Shown: positions 30,297 through 43,263 of the stretch, piece by piece
How the letters are laid out: each line of letters begins with the position of its first letter
Numbering within the stretch: position 1 is the first letter of the stretch
Assembly (NCBI RefSeq): GCF_900167365.1
Contig: NZ_FUXL01000016.1
Span: 36,671-100,670 of the forward strand
Source: Consotaella salsifontis
GTDB lineage: Bacteria > Pseudomonadota > Alphaproteobacteria > Rhizobiales > Rhizobiaceae
Reading direction: 5' to 3'
Length of the DNA stretch: 64,000 bases
Translations under genes and position numbers: made by a program
The notes under the pieces: model-generated
What the model was told of the DNA's origin: nothing
The model's input: only the letters and a program-made list of their open reading frames with translations
Database searches by the model: none

Positions 30297-30306
30297 GGCG
30301 GATCGA

Positions 30307-30335
30307 TTGATTTCGCAAGGCGAGGGGGCTACCTC
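30307..30335 (+). promoter_or_regulatory. Candidate tpiA promoter
   Basis: TTGATT (30307-30312) and TACCTC (30330-30335) are 17 nt apart, 36 nt before the tpiA ATG. The match is partial; the leader would be short. Confidence 0.3.
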
Positions 30336-30370
30336 TGCCTCGAACTCTGGGCGAGGGAAAGGACAAGACA

Positions 30371-31129
30371 ATGGCGGGACGTCAATTGATCGCCGGCAAT
30401 TGGAAGATGAACGGGCTGAAGTCGCAATTGAGCGAGCTGACGCAGTTGGTCGAAGCATCCAAGGGCGGCCTTGCCCAGCGCTGCGATATCCTGGTCTGCC
30501 CTCCAGCAACCCTCGTCGGCGAAGCAGGCGGCGCCGCCGGCTCCGCTGTCGCGATCGGCGGGCAAGATTGCCATGCGAAGGCCTCCGGCGCCCACACCGG
30601 CGACGTCTCTGCCGAGATGCTGGCCGATGCCGGCGCAAGCCATGTGATCGTAGGTCATTCCGAGCGCCGCACCGATCATGGTGAGAGCGATGCAGTGGTG
30701 CGCGCGAAGGCCGAGGCGGCATGGCGGGCGGGGCTGGTCGCCATCGTTTGTATCGGTGAGGTCGAGGCCGAGCGCGACGCGGGCGAGACCCTCGATGTTC
30801 TCGGCCGTCAGCTCGCAGGCTCGCTTCCCGAGGGGAGTACGGGCAAGAATCTCGTGATCGCGTATGAGCCTGTCTGGGCCATCGGCACCGGCAAGACGCC
30901 GACCGTCGGTGACGTGGCGGAGGCCCACGCCTTCATTCGCAAGACCGTGACCGAGCGTTTCGGCGCGGCCGAGGGCGCAGCCATCCGCATCCTCTACGGC
31001 GGTTCCGTGAAGCCCTCGAATGCGGCTGAACTTCTCGCTGTGGACAATGTCGACGGCGCGCTCGTCGGCGGCGCCAGCTTGAAGGCCGCGGACTTTATTG
31101 CCATCTGCCAAGGAGCGCGGGCCGCCTGA
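30371..31129 (+). CDS. tpiA: Triose-phosphate isomerase
   Basis: 252 aa TIM-barrel glycolytic enzyme. Catalytic Lys12 is in GNWKMNG, the catalytic His in VIVGHSERR, and Glu in [16 protein letters not shown] (flexible loop 6 follows). [17 protein letters not shown] completes the phosphate site. It is divergent from ppiD and 96 nt before secG, the usual rhizobial tpiA-secG-pyrG-kdsA-eno order. Confidence 0.98.
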   Translation: MAGRQLIAGNWKMNGLKSQLSELTQLVEASKGGLAQRCDILVCPPATLVGEAGGAAGSAVAIGGQDCHAKASGAHTGDVSAEMLADAGASHVIVGHSERRTDHGESDAVVRAKAEAAWRAGLVAIVCIGEVEAERDAGETLDVLGRQLAGSLPEGSTGKNLVIAYEPVWAIGTGKTPTVGDVAEAHAFIRKTVTERFGAAEGAAIRILYGGSVKPSNAAELLAVDNVDGALVGGASLKAADFIAICQGARAA

Positions 31130-31225
31130 GGCGATTCGCAAGCGATTTGGCGAAGTAAGGTTGGAAAGAGAGGCCGCGTCCTATAAAAGGCGCGCGACCT
31201 CTCGATCGGCGTTTGCAAAGATCCC

Positions 31226-31891
31226 ATGGAAACCATTCTCATCATCGTTCATCTGATGATCGTCCTGGCGCTCGTCGTCGTCGTGTTGTTGCAGCGCTCG
31301 GAAGGCGGCGCTCTCGGCATCGGCGGCGGGGGCGGCGGCCTCATGTCGGCTCGGGGCGCTGCGAACGCCCTGACACGAACCACGGCCATCCTGGCGGTCT
31401 GCTTCTTCCTGACGTCGATCGCTCTCGGCATCCTGGCCGGTTACGGCCGCAAGCCGACCGACGTCCTCAATCGGCTGCCCGAATCACAGCAGAATACGGA
31501 CGGCAATCTTCTTGATCAGCTCGGCGGATTGCCGGAGGATCAGGAGCAGTCGGACGTGCCGGCGGGCGCGACGCCGCAGACAAGCCCCGCCGCTCCGGCG
31601 ACGACTGCCCCCGAGCCCAGCTCGTCGGGCGTGCCGACCCCGAACAACGAACCGGCGGCGCCTGCAAATACGGCTCCCAGCGCGCCTCGCAGCGAGAGTG
31701 CGCCGACGCCGACCACGACGACGGATCAGCCGAACACAGGAACCGCGCCTGCGGAGCAGCCTGCTCCGGCCGCGCCTCGTGCCACGACAGACACGCCGTC
31801 CTCTTCTGAGGCGCCAACAGGCGGATCGAGCGAGTCCTCCAGCGGCAACGTCGAGCAGGATTCGGGCTCCACGCCCACGACACAGCAGTAG
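31226..31891 (+). CDS. secG: Preprotein translocase subunit SecG with long low-complexity tail
   Basis: 221 aa. Residues 1-75 are a normal SecG: membrane helix TILIIVHLMIVLALVVVVLLQ, the QRSEGGALGIGGGG motif, MSARGAANALTRTT and a second helix AILAVCFFLTSIALGILAGYG. The remaining ~140 residues are a disordered Pro/Ala/Thr/Ser-rich tail. E. coli SecG is 110 aa, so the tail is an extension; shorter versions occur in other rhizobia. SecG aids SecA-driven secretion through SecYE. A terminator follows at 31988. Confidence 0.92.
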   Translation: METILIIVHLMIVLALVVVVLLQRSEGGALGIGGGGGGLMSARGAANALTRTTAILAVCFFLTSIALGILAGYGRKPTDVLNRLPESQQNTDGNLLDQLGGLPEDQEQSDVPAGATPQTSPAAPATTAPEPSSSGVPTPNNEPAAPANTAPSAPRSESAPTPTTTTDQPNTGTAPAEQPAPAAPRATTDTPSSSEAPTGGSSESSSGNVEQDSGSTPTTQQ

Positions 31892-31987
31892 CCGGACGAC
31901 TCGGCACCGCCCGCGTTCATTGGGCTGAAAAGGAAACGATCGGCTCGCCCTTCGTTTCGCCTAAACGGGCTCAAGAAAATTGGGGAT

Positions 31988-32010
31988 GCGGGGCGCCTTT
32001 GGCGCCCCGC
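31988..32010 (+). terminator. Terminator after secG
   Basis: Perfect 10-bp arms GCGGGGCGCC / GGCGCCCCGC around TTT, followed by TCTCGTT. It separates tpiA-secG from pyrG, whose ATG is 60 nt further on. Confidence 0.8.
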
Positions 32011-32019
32011 TCTCGTTAA

Positions 32020-33699
<1,680 letters not shown>

Positions 33700-33801
33700 G
33701 GTGACGCGGCGAAGTGAAGGGCTCCGCGGCTAAATGTCGCGGGGTCGTGGTCGGGCGTCATCGCTTGCGACAACCGGACAATGGCAGGAGAGGAATCCGC
33801 G

Positions 33802-34638
33802 ATGAGTGCAGTCAACACCTCGGTCTCAGCCGGCTCGGTGACCTTCGCCAACGATGCGCCCTTCGCGCTGATCGCTGGCCCCTGCCAGATGGAGAGCCGC
33901 GAGCACGCGATGATGATCGCGGAGAAGATGGTTTCGATCACACGCGAGCTTGGGATCGGCTATGTCTTCAAGGCGAGCTTCGACAAGGCGAATCGGACCA
34001 GCCTCAAGGGGCAGCGCGGCATTGGCCTAGAGGGGGCTTTGCCGGTGTTCGAAGAGATCAAGGCGAAGTTCGGCATTCCGGTTCTGACGGACGTTCACAC
34101 CGAAGAGCAGTGCGAGGCTGTCGGCAAGATCTGCGACGTTTTGCAGATACCGGCATTTCTCTGCCGGCAGACCGATCTGCTCATTGCAGCGGCGAAGACG
34201 GGCCGCGTCGTCAACGTCAAGAAGGGGCAGTTCCTGGCGCCCTGGGACATGAAGAATGTTCTCGCGAAGGTCACCGAGAGCGGCAACGGCAACGTTCTTC
34301 TCACCGAGCGTGGTGCCTCCTTCGGCTATAATACCCTTGTCTCTGATATGCGGGCCTTGCCGATCATGGCGGAAACGGGCGCGCCGGTGATCTTCGACGC
34401 GACCCATTCCGTGCAACAGCCAGGCGGGCAGGGCGGCTCTTCCGGTGGCGAGAGGCGCTTCGTGGAGACTCTTGCGAAAGCGGCTGTCGCGGTCGGGGTT
34501 GCGGGCGTGTTTATCGAGACACACGAAAATCCCGATGCCGCCCCTTCCGACGGCCCGAACATGGTGCCGCTCGACCAAATGCCGGCACTTCTCGAGCGTC
34601 TGGTTGCCCTCGATAGACTCATCAAGTCCTGGCGCTGA
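33802..34638 (+). CDS. kdsA: 3-deoxy-8-phosphooctulonate (KDO-8-P) synthase
   Basis: 278 aa from ATG 33802, preceded by AGGAGAGGA; an ATG at 33781 lacks such a site. Condenses PEP and arabinose-5-phosphate for the LPS inner core. FALIAGPCQMESREHAM carries a Cys where E. coli KdsA has Asn, pointing to the metal-dependent class II enzyme (by comparison with the A. aeolicus type). Other motifs: FKASFDKANRTSLKGQRGIGLEGAL, VLTDVHTEEQCE, NVKKGQFLAPWDM and VIFDATHSVQQPGGQGGSSGGER. It serves the same LPS pathway as the lpx cluster. Confidence 0.96.
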   Translation: MSAVNTSVSAGSVTFANDAPFALIAGPCQMESREHAMMIAEKMVSITRELGIGYVFKASFDKANRTSLKGQRGIGLEGALPVFEEIKAKFGIPVLTDVHTEEQCEAVGKICDVLQIPAFLCRQTDLLIAAAKTGRVVNVKKGQFLAPWDMKNVLAKVTESGNGNVLLTERGASFGYNTLVSDMRALPIMAETGAPVIFDATHSVQQPGGQGGSSGGERRFVETLAKAAVAVGVAGVFIETHENPDAAPSDGPNMVPLDQMPALLERLVALDRLIKSWR

Positions 34639-34742
34639 GGCCGCCGGAAAGCCGGAAAGCCGCTTGAACGTTCGGCGGTGTCTACGAACCGCAAGGGACG
34701 CCCGGCCGAGGTCTAGCTCTGCGTCATTATGACGCCCCCATC

Positions 34743-34767
34743 AAATAAAAAGGCCCGCGAGGCGGGC
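34743..34767 (-). terminator. Rho-independent terminator of the 75-aa minus-strand gene
   Basis: Read on the minus strand, GCCCGC-CTC-GCGGGC is followed by CTTTTTATTTG, a textbook T-tract. It is 55 nt past the stop of the small gene. A second hairpin with 11-bp arms (GCTGCGGAGCA / TGCTCCGCAGC, 34774-34797) lies between the stop and this terminator. Confidence 0.85.
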
Positions 34768-34821
34768 GTTGAAGCTGCGGAGCAGTTGCTCCGCAGCCCG
34801 CATCTGCTCAGGCAAAAAACG

Positions 34822-35049
34822 TCATACGAGCCCGGCGCGCCGAAGCTCTTCCGCCGCCGCCGACGTCGACTGGTCGCTCGCCGCGAAACGCCGCTCGAAA
34901 TCCGCCACCTTGTCGTCATCGACGAGATGAGCCGAACGCCACAGCATCTTGCGACGGCCGCGACCGCCGGTGATACGACCGATCACCGTGCCATCGACAC
35001 GCACAACGTCTTCGACTCCGCGCCGTTCGAATTCAATATTCTTCGACAT
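34822..35049 (-). CDS. Small conserved-looking hypothetical protein, 75 aa
   Basis: 75 aa; I do not recognise it as a named family. ATG 35049 has a strong Shine-Dalgarno (GGGAGGTT, 6-7 nt spacing), and a proper terminator follows, so it looks like a real gene. The protein is small, hydrophilic and mixed charge: MSKNIEFERRGVEDVVRVD at the start, GRITGGRGRRKMLWRSAHLVDDD in the middle and a C-terminal EELRRAGLV. The G-rich RGRRKMLWR patch could bind nucleic acid, but that is only a guess. It stands alone, opposite kdsA and eno. Confidence 0.7.
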   Translation of the reverse strand: MSKNIEFERRGVEDVVRVDGTVIGRITGGRGRRKMLWRSAHLVDDDKVADFERRFAASDQSTSAAAEELRRAGLV

Positions 35050-36759
<1,710 letters not shown>

Positions 36760-36792
36760 TCGACCAGCGATCCTGGCCCTTAATTCAGGACA

Positions 36793-37761
36793 TCACCCTT
36801 CGGAACGGCGGCCCTCGGCCGCCGTTTCTTCTATCTCACGCTTGACCTGAGCGTAGGAGATCAAAGCGAACAGCGCCGAGCCTCCGATGGCGTTCCCGGC
36901 AAGACAGGGGAGGTAGAAGCCTAGGATGATCGATCGAAGCGATTGCTCTCCGGCCACGACCAGCGCCACAGCTTCGACGGACCCAGCCACGATGTGGGAG
37001 AGGCCGAGCAACGCGATCAAGTAGGTCATGAGAACAATGATCGAAATCGGGCTGCCCTCGGATGAAGGCAGAAGCCATCCGATGGTCGCCATCAGCCACC
37101 CCGCCGCCATCGCCCTCAGAAGTATCGTGACCCAGGAATGGGCCATCGCCTCTCGTGACAGTTCGAGCGCTGCCTGAGTGACCTCCGGACGGTGCATCAC
37201 GTCAAGCGCGATGCCCGCACCAAACACAATCGTGCCGACAAGATTGGCGGCAAGGACGATCGTCCATAGCCGCATGACCGCCCAGACGCCTCGAAGAGAC
37301 GGGTTTGCCAGGACGGGCAGGACGGCTGTGAGGGTGATTTCTGTAAAGAGCTGCTGGCGACCGAGAATGACGATCAAAAAGCCGACGGAATAGCCCCAAT
37401 TGGCGATCAGCGGTGCCCAAGTCGAGTCGGGCAGGGCGCTGCGAAGCGTGGCCTCCGTCAGAATGGAGAAGCCGATCGACAATCCGGCGGTCAGCCCCGA
37501 CCACCACAGGCTTGTCACCGGCCGCGCCAGCTCTTGTACGCCTTCTTCCCTGACGATCTCATAGATGGCCAGGGGGCGAAGCTTCAGCTTTTCGTCGATC
37601 CGGCCGAGTTCCTCATCGGAAAGTACCGCGAGTTCTCTCTCATCAGCCGATTTTGAACCGCCCACTTCTTTGGACGTCGAGGAGGGGGCGCTCGATCCAG
37701 ATCGAATCGCCGCGGTCTCCTCGGAGACATCCCGTTTCTGGCCCATGTGTCGATCCGGCAT
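36793..37761 (-). CDS. Formate/nitrite transporter (FNT) family membrane protein
   Basis: 322 aa from ATG 37761; starts at 37821 and 37746 are also possible and none has a clear Shine-Dalgarno. A hydrophilic, cytosolic N-terminal part of about 90 residues is followed by six predicted membrane helices. FNT traits are SLWWSGLTAGLSIGFSILTEA, GRQQLFTEITLTAVLP and GFYLPCLAGNAIGGSALFALI. It resembles the YfdC-like branch more than FocA itself; substrate unknown. It is convergent with eno, and its last codons encode the eno terminator. Confidence 0.85.
   Translation of the reverse strand: MPDRHMGQKRDVSEETAAIRSGSSAPSSTSKEVGGSKSADERELAVLSDEELGRIDEKLKLRPLAIYEIVREEGVQELARPVTSLWWSGLTAGLSIGFSILTEATLRSALPDSTWAPLIANWGYSVGFLIVILGRQQLFTEITLTAVLPVLANPSLRGVWAVMRLWTIVLAANLVGTIVFGAGIALDVMHRPEVTQAALELSREAMAHSWVTILLRAMAAGWLMATIGWLLPSSEGSPISIIVLMTYLIALLGLSHIVAGSVEAVALVVAGEQSLRSIILGFYLPCLAGNAIGGSALFALISYAQVKREIEETAAEGRRSEG
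36804..36832 (+). terminator. eno terminator inside the 3' end of the FNT gene
   Basis: AACGGCGGCC / GGCCGCCGTT form a 10-bp stem with loop CTC, followed by TCTTCT on the plus strand, 44 nt after the eno stop. The stem codes for the last residues of the convergent FNT protein. Confidence 0.75.
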
Positions 37762-37940
37762 TTCCACGAGATGGGAATGCGGTCCGGTCCGGCAAGGCCC
37801 CGTTAACCGTCTTTCCTTCATGATGGCTACGGATACGCCGTGGAGCCGCGAGCGGGTCCGGCGTCTTCCGCATGTCTGCGGGTGAGGTCATCGCGATTGC
37901 GACAGCGGCAAAGACGCCGGCATACTTTCAGGATAGCCTC

Positions 37941-38249
37941 ATGTGGACGAAGCAGAAGAAGCACGGCGTTGCAGGTCGTCTGATCGTACCCGCCATCACC
38001 GCGAGCTTTCTAGCCTATTTCGCGATGCATGCCCAAAGCGGCCAATACGGGCTCGAGTCGAAGCACGAGTTGCTGCGACGGCTCGCGGACCGGACCGCCG
38101 AGGCGCAGAAGGTTCATGCCCAGCGCGTGCGTCTGGAGACCAAGGTCCAGTTGCTTCACGACGGGACGCTCGACCGGGACATGATCGACGAGCAGGCGCG
38201 GCGGGCCCTGAATTACGCTGCCCCGGACGAGATCATCATCATGCGCTGA
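37941..38249 (+). CDS. ftsB: Septum-formation initiator FtsB/DivIC family protein
   Basis: 102 aa. A bitopic inner-membrane cell-division protein: MWTKQKKHGVAGR, one membrane helix (LIVPAITASFLAYFAMHA, about 14-31), then a periplasmic coiled coil (HELLRRLADRTAEAQKVHAQRVRLETKVQLL) and the conserved DMIDEQARRALNYA motif. ATG 37941 follows CAGGATAG. It sits upstream of pdhA in many rhizobia. It may form a bridge with FtsL and FtsQ to activate septal peptidoglycan synthesis. Confidence 0.9.
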   Translation: MWTKQKKHGVAGRLIVPAITASFLAYFAMHAQSGQYGLESKHELLRRLADRTAEAQKVHAQRVRLETKVQLLHDGTLDRDMIDEQARRALNYAAPDEIIIMR

Positions 38250-38262
38250 TCGGTCGCATTGA

Positions 38263-38281
38263 TTAACTCAACGTGAGTTAA
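38263..38281. promoter_or_regulatory. Palindromic operator-like site before pdhA
   Basis: TTAACTCA-ACG-TGAGTTAA is a perfect 8-bp inverted repeat. A third TTAACTCA copy lies at 38302-38309, 39 bp along (between the candidate -35 and -10), so the element recurs with near four-turn spacing. This suggests a repressor controlling the pdh operon; the regulator is not in the window. Confidence 0.65.
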
Positions 38282-38294
38282 AATATCCGTTCCA

Positions 38295-38323
38295 GACTAT
38301 ATTAACTCACATCCAGTTATAAT
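38295..38323 (+). promoter_or_regulatory. pdhA promoter
   Basis: A perfect TATAAT -10 box at 38318-38323 lies in an AT-rich patch. The -35 region (GACTAT, 38295-38300, 17-nt spacing) is poor, and a TTAACTCA half-site fills the spacer. The expected leader is about 80 nt before the GGAGG site and ATG 38412. Confidence 0.6.
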
Positions 38324-38411
38324 AGATTCCAGCCCTTGCGTGCTTCATTCCGAACCCTATAGTTACGCCGGCCCCTGAAGAGCGGGCGGACTTTTTCGGA
38401 TCGGAGGCGAC

Positions 38412-39506
38412 ATGGCCGCGGGCAAGCAGAAAAAGGCCGATACGGCATCGCCGGTAAACAGCGATGCCGGTACGGCGCAAATCGTCGAAACGCTGCAGCA
38501 CTACGAGGCTCCTCCGCCCGCAACGTTTTCGAAGGACGACGACTTCAAGGCCTATCGAGACATGCTGCTCATCCGGCGCTTCGAGGAGAAGGCCGGTCAG
38601 CTTTATGGCATGGGCTTCATCGGCGGCTTCTGTCACCTCTATATTGGCCAGGAGGCCGTGGTGACGGGTATGCAGCTGGCCTTGAAGGAAGGCGATCAGG
38701 TCATCACCGGCTACCGCGATCACGGCCACATGCTCGCCACGGGCATGGAGGCGCGCGGCGTCATGGCCGAGCTCACCGGCCGCCGCTCTGGCTACTCCAA
38801 GGGCAAGGGCGGCTCGATGCACATGTTTTCCAAGGAGAAGAACTTCTACGGCGGCCACGGCATCGTTGGCGCGCAGGTCTCCCTTGGAACAGGCCTCGCC
38901 TTCGCCAATCGCTATCGCGGCAACGATAATCTCTCCGTCACCTATTTCGGTGACGGTGCCGCGAACCAGGGCCAAGTTTACGAGAGCTTCAACATGGCCT
39001 CGCTGTGGAAGCTCCCGGTCATCTACGTGATCGAGAACAATCGCTATGCCATGGGCACGTCAGTGAACCGCGCGTCGGCCGAGACGAACTTCGCCCATCG
39101 TGGCATCTCCTTCAAGATTCCCGGCATCCAGGTCGACGGCATGGATGTGCGCGCCGTCAAGGCAGCGGCCGATCTGGCTGCCGGTCATTGCCGTGAGGGC
39201 AAGGGGCCGATCATCCTGGAGATGATGACGTACCGGTATCGTGGTCACTCGATGTCCGACCCGGCTAAGTATAGGACGCGCGACGAGGTGCAGCAGATGC
39301 GCTCCGAGCGTGACCCGATCGAACAGGTTCGGCGCCGGCTCATGGAGGAGCATGGTTTCGCCGAGGACGAACTCAAGGCTGTCGACAAGGAAGTGCGCGA
39401 CGTCGTGCAGGACTCGGCCGATTTCGCCCAGAACGACGCCGAGCCGGACGTTTCCGAGCTTTGGACCGATATCTACGCCGACGACGTTCCGCAGGCGGCC
39501 GAGTAA
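38412..39506 (+). CDS. pdhA: Pyruvate dehydrogenase E1 component, alpha subunit
   Basis: 364 aa. With PdhB forms the thiamine-PP-dependent E1 that decarboxylates pyruvate. The first ~45 residues are a variable extension; the core starts KAYRDMLLIRRFEEKAGQLYGMGFIGGFCHLYIGQEA. The TPP/Mg motif is VTYFGDGAANQGQVYESFNMASLWKLPVIYVIENN, and the phosphorylation-loop-like RYRGHSMSDPAKYRTRDEV is present. Start ATG 38412 has GGAGG. First gene of pdhA-pdhB-pdhC-SGNH-lpdA. Confidence 0.97.
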   Translation: MAAGKQKKADTASPVNSDAGTAQIVETLQHYEAPPPATFSKDDDFKAYRDMLLIRRFEEKAGQLYGMGFIGGFCHLYIGQEAVVTGMQLALKEGDQVITGYRDHGHMLATGMEARGVMAELTGRRSGYSKGKGGSMHMFSKEKNFYGGHGIVGAQVSLGTGLAFANRYRGNDNLSVTYFGDGAANQGQVYESFNMASLWKLPVIYVIENNRYAMGTSVNRASAETNFAHRGISFKIPGIQVDGMDVRAVKAAADLAAGHCREGKGPIILEMMTYRYRGHSMSDPAKYRTRDEVQQMRSERDPIEQVRRRLMEEHGFAEDELKAVDKEVRDVVQDSADFAQNDAEPDVSELWTDIYADDVPQAAE

Positions 39507-39518
39507 AGAGAACGCACC

Positions 39519-40940
<1,422 letters not shown>

Positions 40941-41172
40941 TCGTGGCCCAGGGCAGGGATGGCAATTCAAGAGCCACACCCGCGGCCTGGTTCCAGGCCG
41001 GTGACCGTGCAGGCTCCACGCTTCTCGCTGCTCCTGCCGCAGAAGGCGGTGTCGACTTCACGTCGGCGCCGCCGTTACACATTCAATCCCTTTCGCTCCC
41101 TGCTCCGGCCGCTTGGTGCGCCGGGCATTGCGGGCGCTGACCCGACCCGCTAGCCGTTCGCGGAGACATTCG
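40941..41172 (+). other. pdhB-pdhC spacer
   Basis: A 232-bp gap inside the operon. It holds a 7-bp hairpin GGCCTGG-TT-CCAGGCC (40984-40999). One 64-codon frame (ATG 40959 to TAG 41153) has a passable AGGGCAGGG site, but its product is only Arg/Pro-rich and unrecognised; I do not call it a gene. The hairpin might tune the ratio of E1 to E2. Confidence 0.4.
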
Positions 41173-42570
41173 ATGCCGATCAACGTCACCATGCCAGCCC
41201 TCTCTCCGACCATGGAGGAAGGCAATTTGTCCAAGTGGCATGTCAAGGAGGGCGACAGCGTTTCGCCAGGAGACGTCATCGCCGAGATCGAAACCGACAA
41301 GGCGTCGATGGAAGTCGAGGCAGTCGACGAGGGAACAGTCGCCAAGATCGTCGTTCCCGAGGGCACAGAAGGCGTCAAGGTGAACGCTCTCATCGCCATT
41401 CTCGCGGCCGAGGGCGAAAGCGTCGAGGATGCGGCGTCAGGCGGCGGAGCATCGTCCCAGCCGTCGGGCGAGGGAGCAGTCGCGCCAAACCCCGCGGCGG
41501 ACAACGCATCTGTCGGAAGCACGGAAGACGCGAAAGACGCTTCGAAAAGGGCGGGCGAACGTGCGCCCGAAGCTTCGACCCCGGCCAAGGGCGCGGAAGG
41601 CGAACGTGTCTTTGCCTCGCCTTTGGCGCGCCGGCTCGCGAAAGAGCAGGGCGTCGATCTTTCCGCGCTGAAGGGCTCCGGGCCGCGCGGTCGCGTGGTC
41701 AAGGCCGACATCGAGGAAGCCGCCAAGACGGGCGCGGGCAAGAAGCCGGCGGCAGCCGCTGGCGACCAGGCCAAGGCGTCTCCTTCGGCAGCCCCGTCTG
41801 CTGCGCCGATGGCGAAGGCTTCGAGCGATGAATCCATTCTCAAGCTCTTCCCGGAAGGGTCGTACGAAAAAATCCCTCACGACGGCATGCGCAAAACCAT
41901 CGCGCGCCGCCTCGTGGAATCCAAGCAGACCGTCCCGCATTTCTATCTGACGCTCGATTGCGAGATCGACGCGCTGTTGGCCTTGCGCAAGCAGCTCAAC
42001 GATGCGTCGCCGAAGGTGAAGAACGAGCACGGCGAGAAGCCCGCTTACAAGATTTCCGTCAACGACATGGTGATCAAGGCCATGGCGATGGCCCTGAAGG
42101 CTGTGCCGAACGCCAACGTATCGTGGACCGACGCGGCGATGCTGAAGCACAAGAACGCCGATGTCGGCGTTGCCGTCTCGATCGAGGGCGGGCTGATCAC
42201 GCCCGTCATCCGCAAGGCGGACGAAAAGTCGCTCTCGGCCATCTCCAACGAGATGAAGGACTTGGCCGCGCGAGCGAGGGCCCGCAAGCTCAAGCCCGAG
42301 GAGTATCAGGGCGGCACGACAGCGGTCTCCAATCTCGGCATGTTCGGCATCAAGGATTTCTCGGCCGTGATCAATCCGCCGCACGCGACGATCCTGGCGG
42401 TCGGCGCGGGCGAACAGCGGGCTGTGGTCAAGAGCGGCGCGCTGGCGATCGCCACCGTGATGAGCGCAACGCTGTCGACTGATCATCGGGCAGTTGATGG
42501 CGCGCTGGGTGCCGAGCTTCTTTCGGCCTTCAAGCAGTACATCGAGAACCCCATGTCGATGCTGGTCTGA
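41173..42570 (+). CDS. pdhC: Pyruvate dehydrogenase E2 (dihydrolipoyl acetyltransferase)
   Basis: 465 aa from ATG 41173. One N-terminal lipoyl domain (Lys43 in [12 protein letters not shown]), a long Ala/Gly/Ser/Glu linker, a peripheral-subunit-binding domain ([35 protein letters not shown], about 140-175) and the catalytic domain starting near [36 protein letters not shown]. The active site [14 protein letters not shown] is near the C terminus. E2 forms the complex core. It ends 6 nt before the SGNH gene. Confidence 0.97.
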   Translation: MPINVTMPALSPTMEEGNLSKWHVKEGDSVSPGDVIAEIETDKASMEVEAVDEGTVAKIVVPEGTEGVKVNALIAILAAEGESVEDAASGGGASSQPSGEGAVAPNPAADNASVGSTEDAKDASKRAGERAPEASTPAKGAEGERVFASPLARRLAKEQGVDLSALKGSGPRGRVVKADIEEAAKTGAGKKPAAAAGDQAKASPSAAPSAAPMAKASSDESILKLFPEGSYEKIPHDGMRKTIARRLVESKQTVPHFYLTLDCEIDALLALRKQLNDASPKVKNEHGEKPAYKISVNDMVIKAMAMALKAVPNANVSWTDAAMLKHKNADVGVAVSIEGGLITPVIRKADEKSLSAISNEMKDLAARARARKLKPEEYQGGTTAVSNLGMFGIKDFSAVINPPHATILAVGAGEQRAVVKSGALAIATVMSATLSTDHRAVDGALGAELLSAFKQYIENPMSMLV

Positions 42571-42576
42571 CCGGCG

Positions 42577-43212
42577 ATGAAGACGATCCTCTGCTACGGC
42601 GACTCGCTCACATGGGGATATGACGCCGAAGGACTGCGTCATCCGTTCGACGTCCGCTGGCCGAACCGGCTGGCGGCGGGACTCGGCGAGGGCTTCCGCG
42701 TCATCGCGGAAGGGCTCAACGGGCGAACGACCATGTTCGACGATCACAGCGTCATGGAGGATCGCAACGGGGCGCGGACGCTGCCGGTCTTTCTTGGGTC
42801 GCATCAGCCTCTCGATCTGGTCGTGATCATGCTCGGCACCAACGACTTCAAGCGCTTCGCCGGCGGCGGATATGCTTCCTCTTCGAGGCAGGGCATGGCC
42901 CGGCTGGTCGAGATCGTGAAGACCTACCCGTTTTGGACCGAGTTTGGGCGGCCGGAGACGCTGGTGATCGCACCGCCGGCGCTGACGGAGACGTCGGATC
43001 CCAAGTGCAGGGAGATGCTGGGCCATGCCATCGATGAATCGCGACGGCTCGCCCAATTGTACCGGGAGGTGGCCGAGGAGGCCGGGTGCCATTTCTTCGA
43101 CGCGGGCAATGTCTGCGCGACGACGGCGGTGGACGGCATTCATCTCGACACGGAAAACACATGCCGGCTGGGCGATGCGCTCGTGCCGGTGGTTCGGCAC
43201 ATTCTTCATTGA
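42577..43212 (+). CDS. SGNH/GDSL-type esterase in the pdh operon
   Basis: 211 aa with no signal peptide. SGNH blocks: Ser in CYGDSLTWGYDAEG (residues 5-18), block II Gly in EGLNGRTT, Asn in VIMLGTNDFK, and the Asp/His pair in DGIHLD near the C terminus. It resembles the arylesterase/acyltransferase branch with HPFDVRWPNRLAAGL. Its placement between pdhC and lpdA, 6 nt after pdhC, is conserved in many rhizobia by my recollection, but why an esterase is made with pyruvate dehydrogenase is unknown. A link to lipoyl or acyl-thioester metabolism is only a guess. Confidence 0.88.
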   Translation: MKTILCYGDSLTWGYDAEGLRHPFDVRWPNRLAAGLGEGFRVIAEGLNGRTTMFDDHSVMEDRNGARTLPVFLGSHQPLDLVVIMLGTNDFKRFAGGGYASSSRQGMARLVEIVKTYPFWTEFGRPETLVIAPPALTETSDPKCREMLGHAIDESRRLAQLYREVAEEAGCHFFDAGNVCATTAVDGIHLDTENTCRLGDALVPVVRHILH

Positions 43213-43263
43213 CGGCTTCGCCGCTTGCTACGTGTGAGCGGGCTGAGGCAAGGCAGGAACATC

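Noticed and set aside
41437..43209. 590-codon minus-strand frame opposite pdhC and the SGNH gene
   Set aside because: Same reason: low-complexity Arg/His-rich translation, no motif, opposite well-identified genes.
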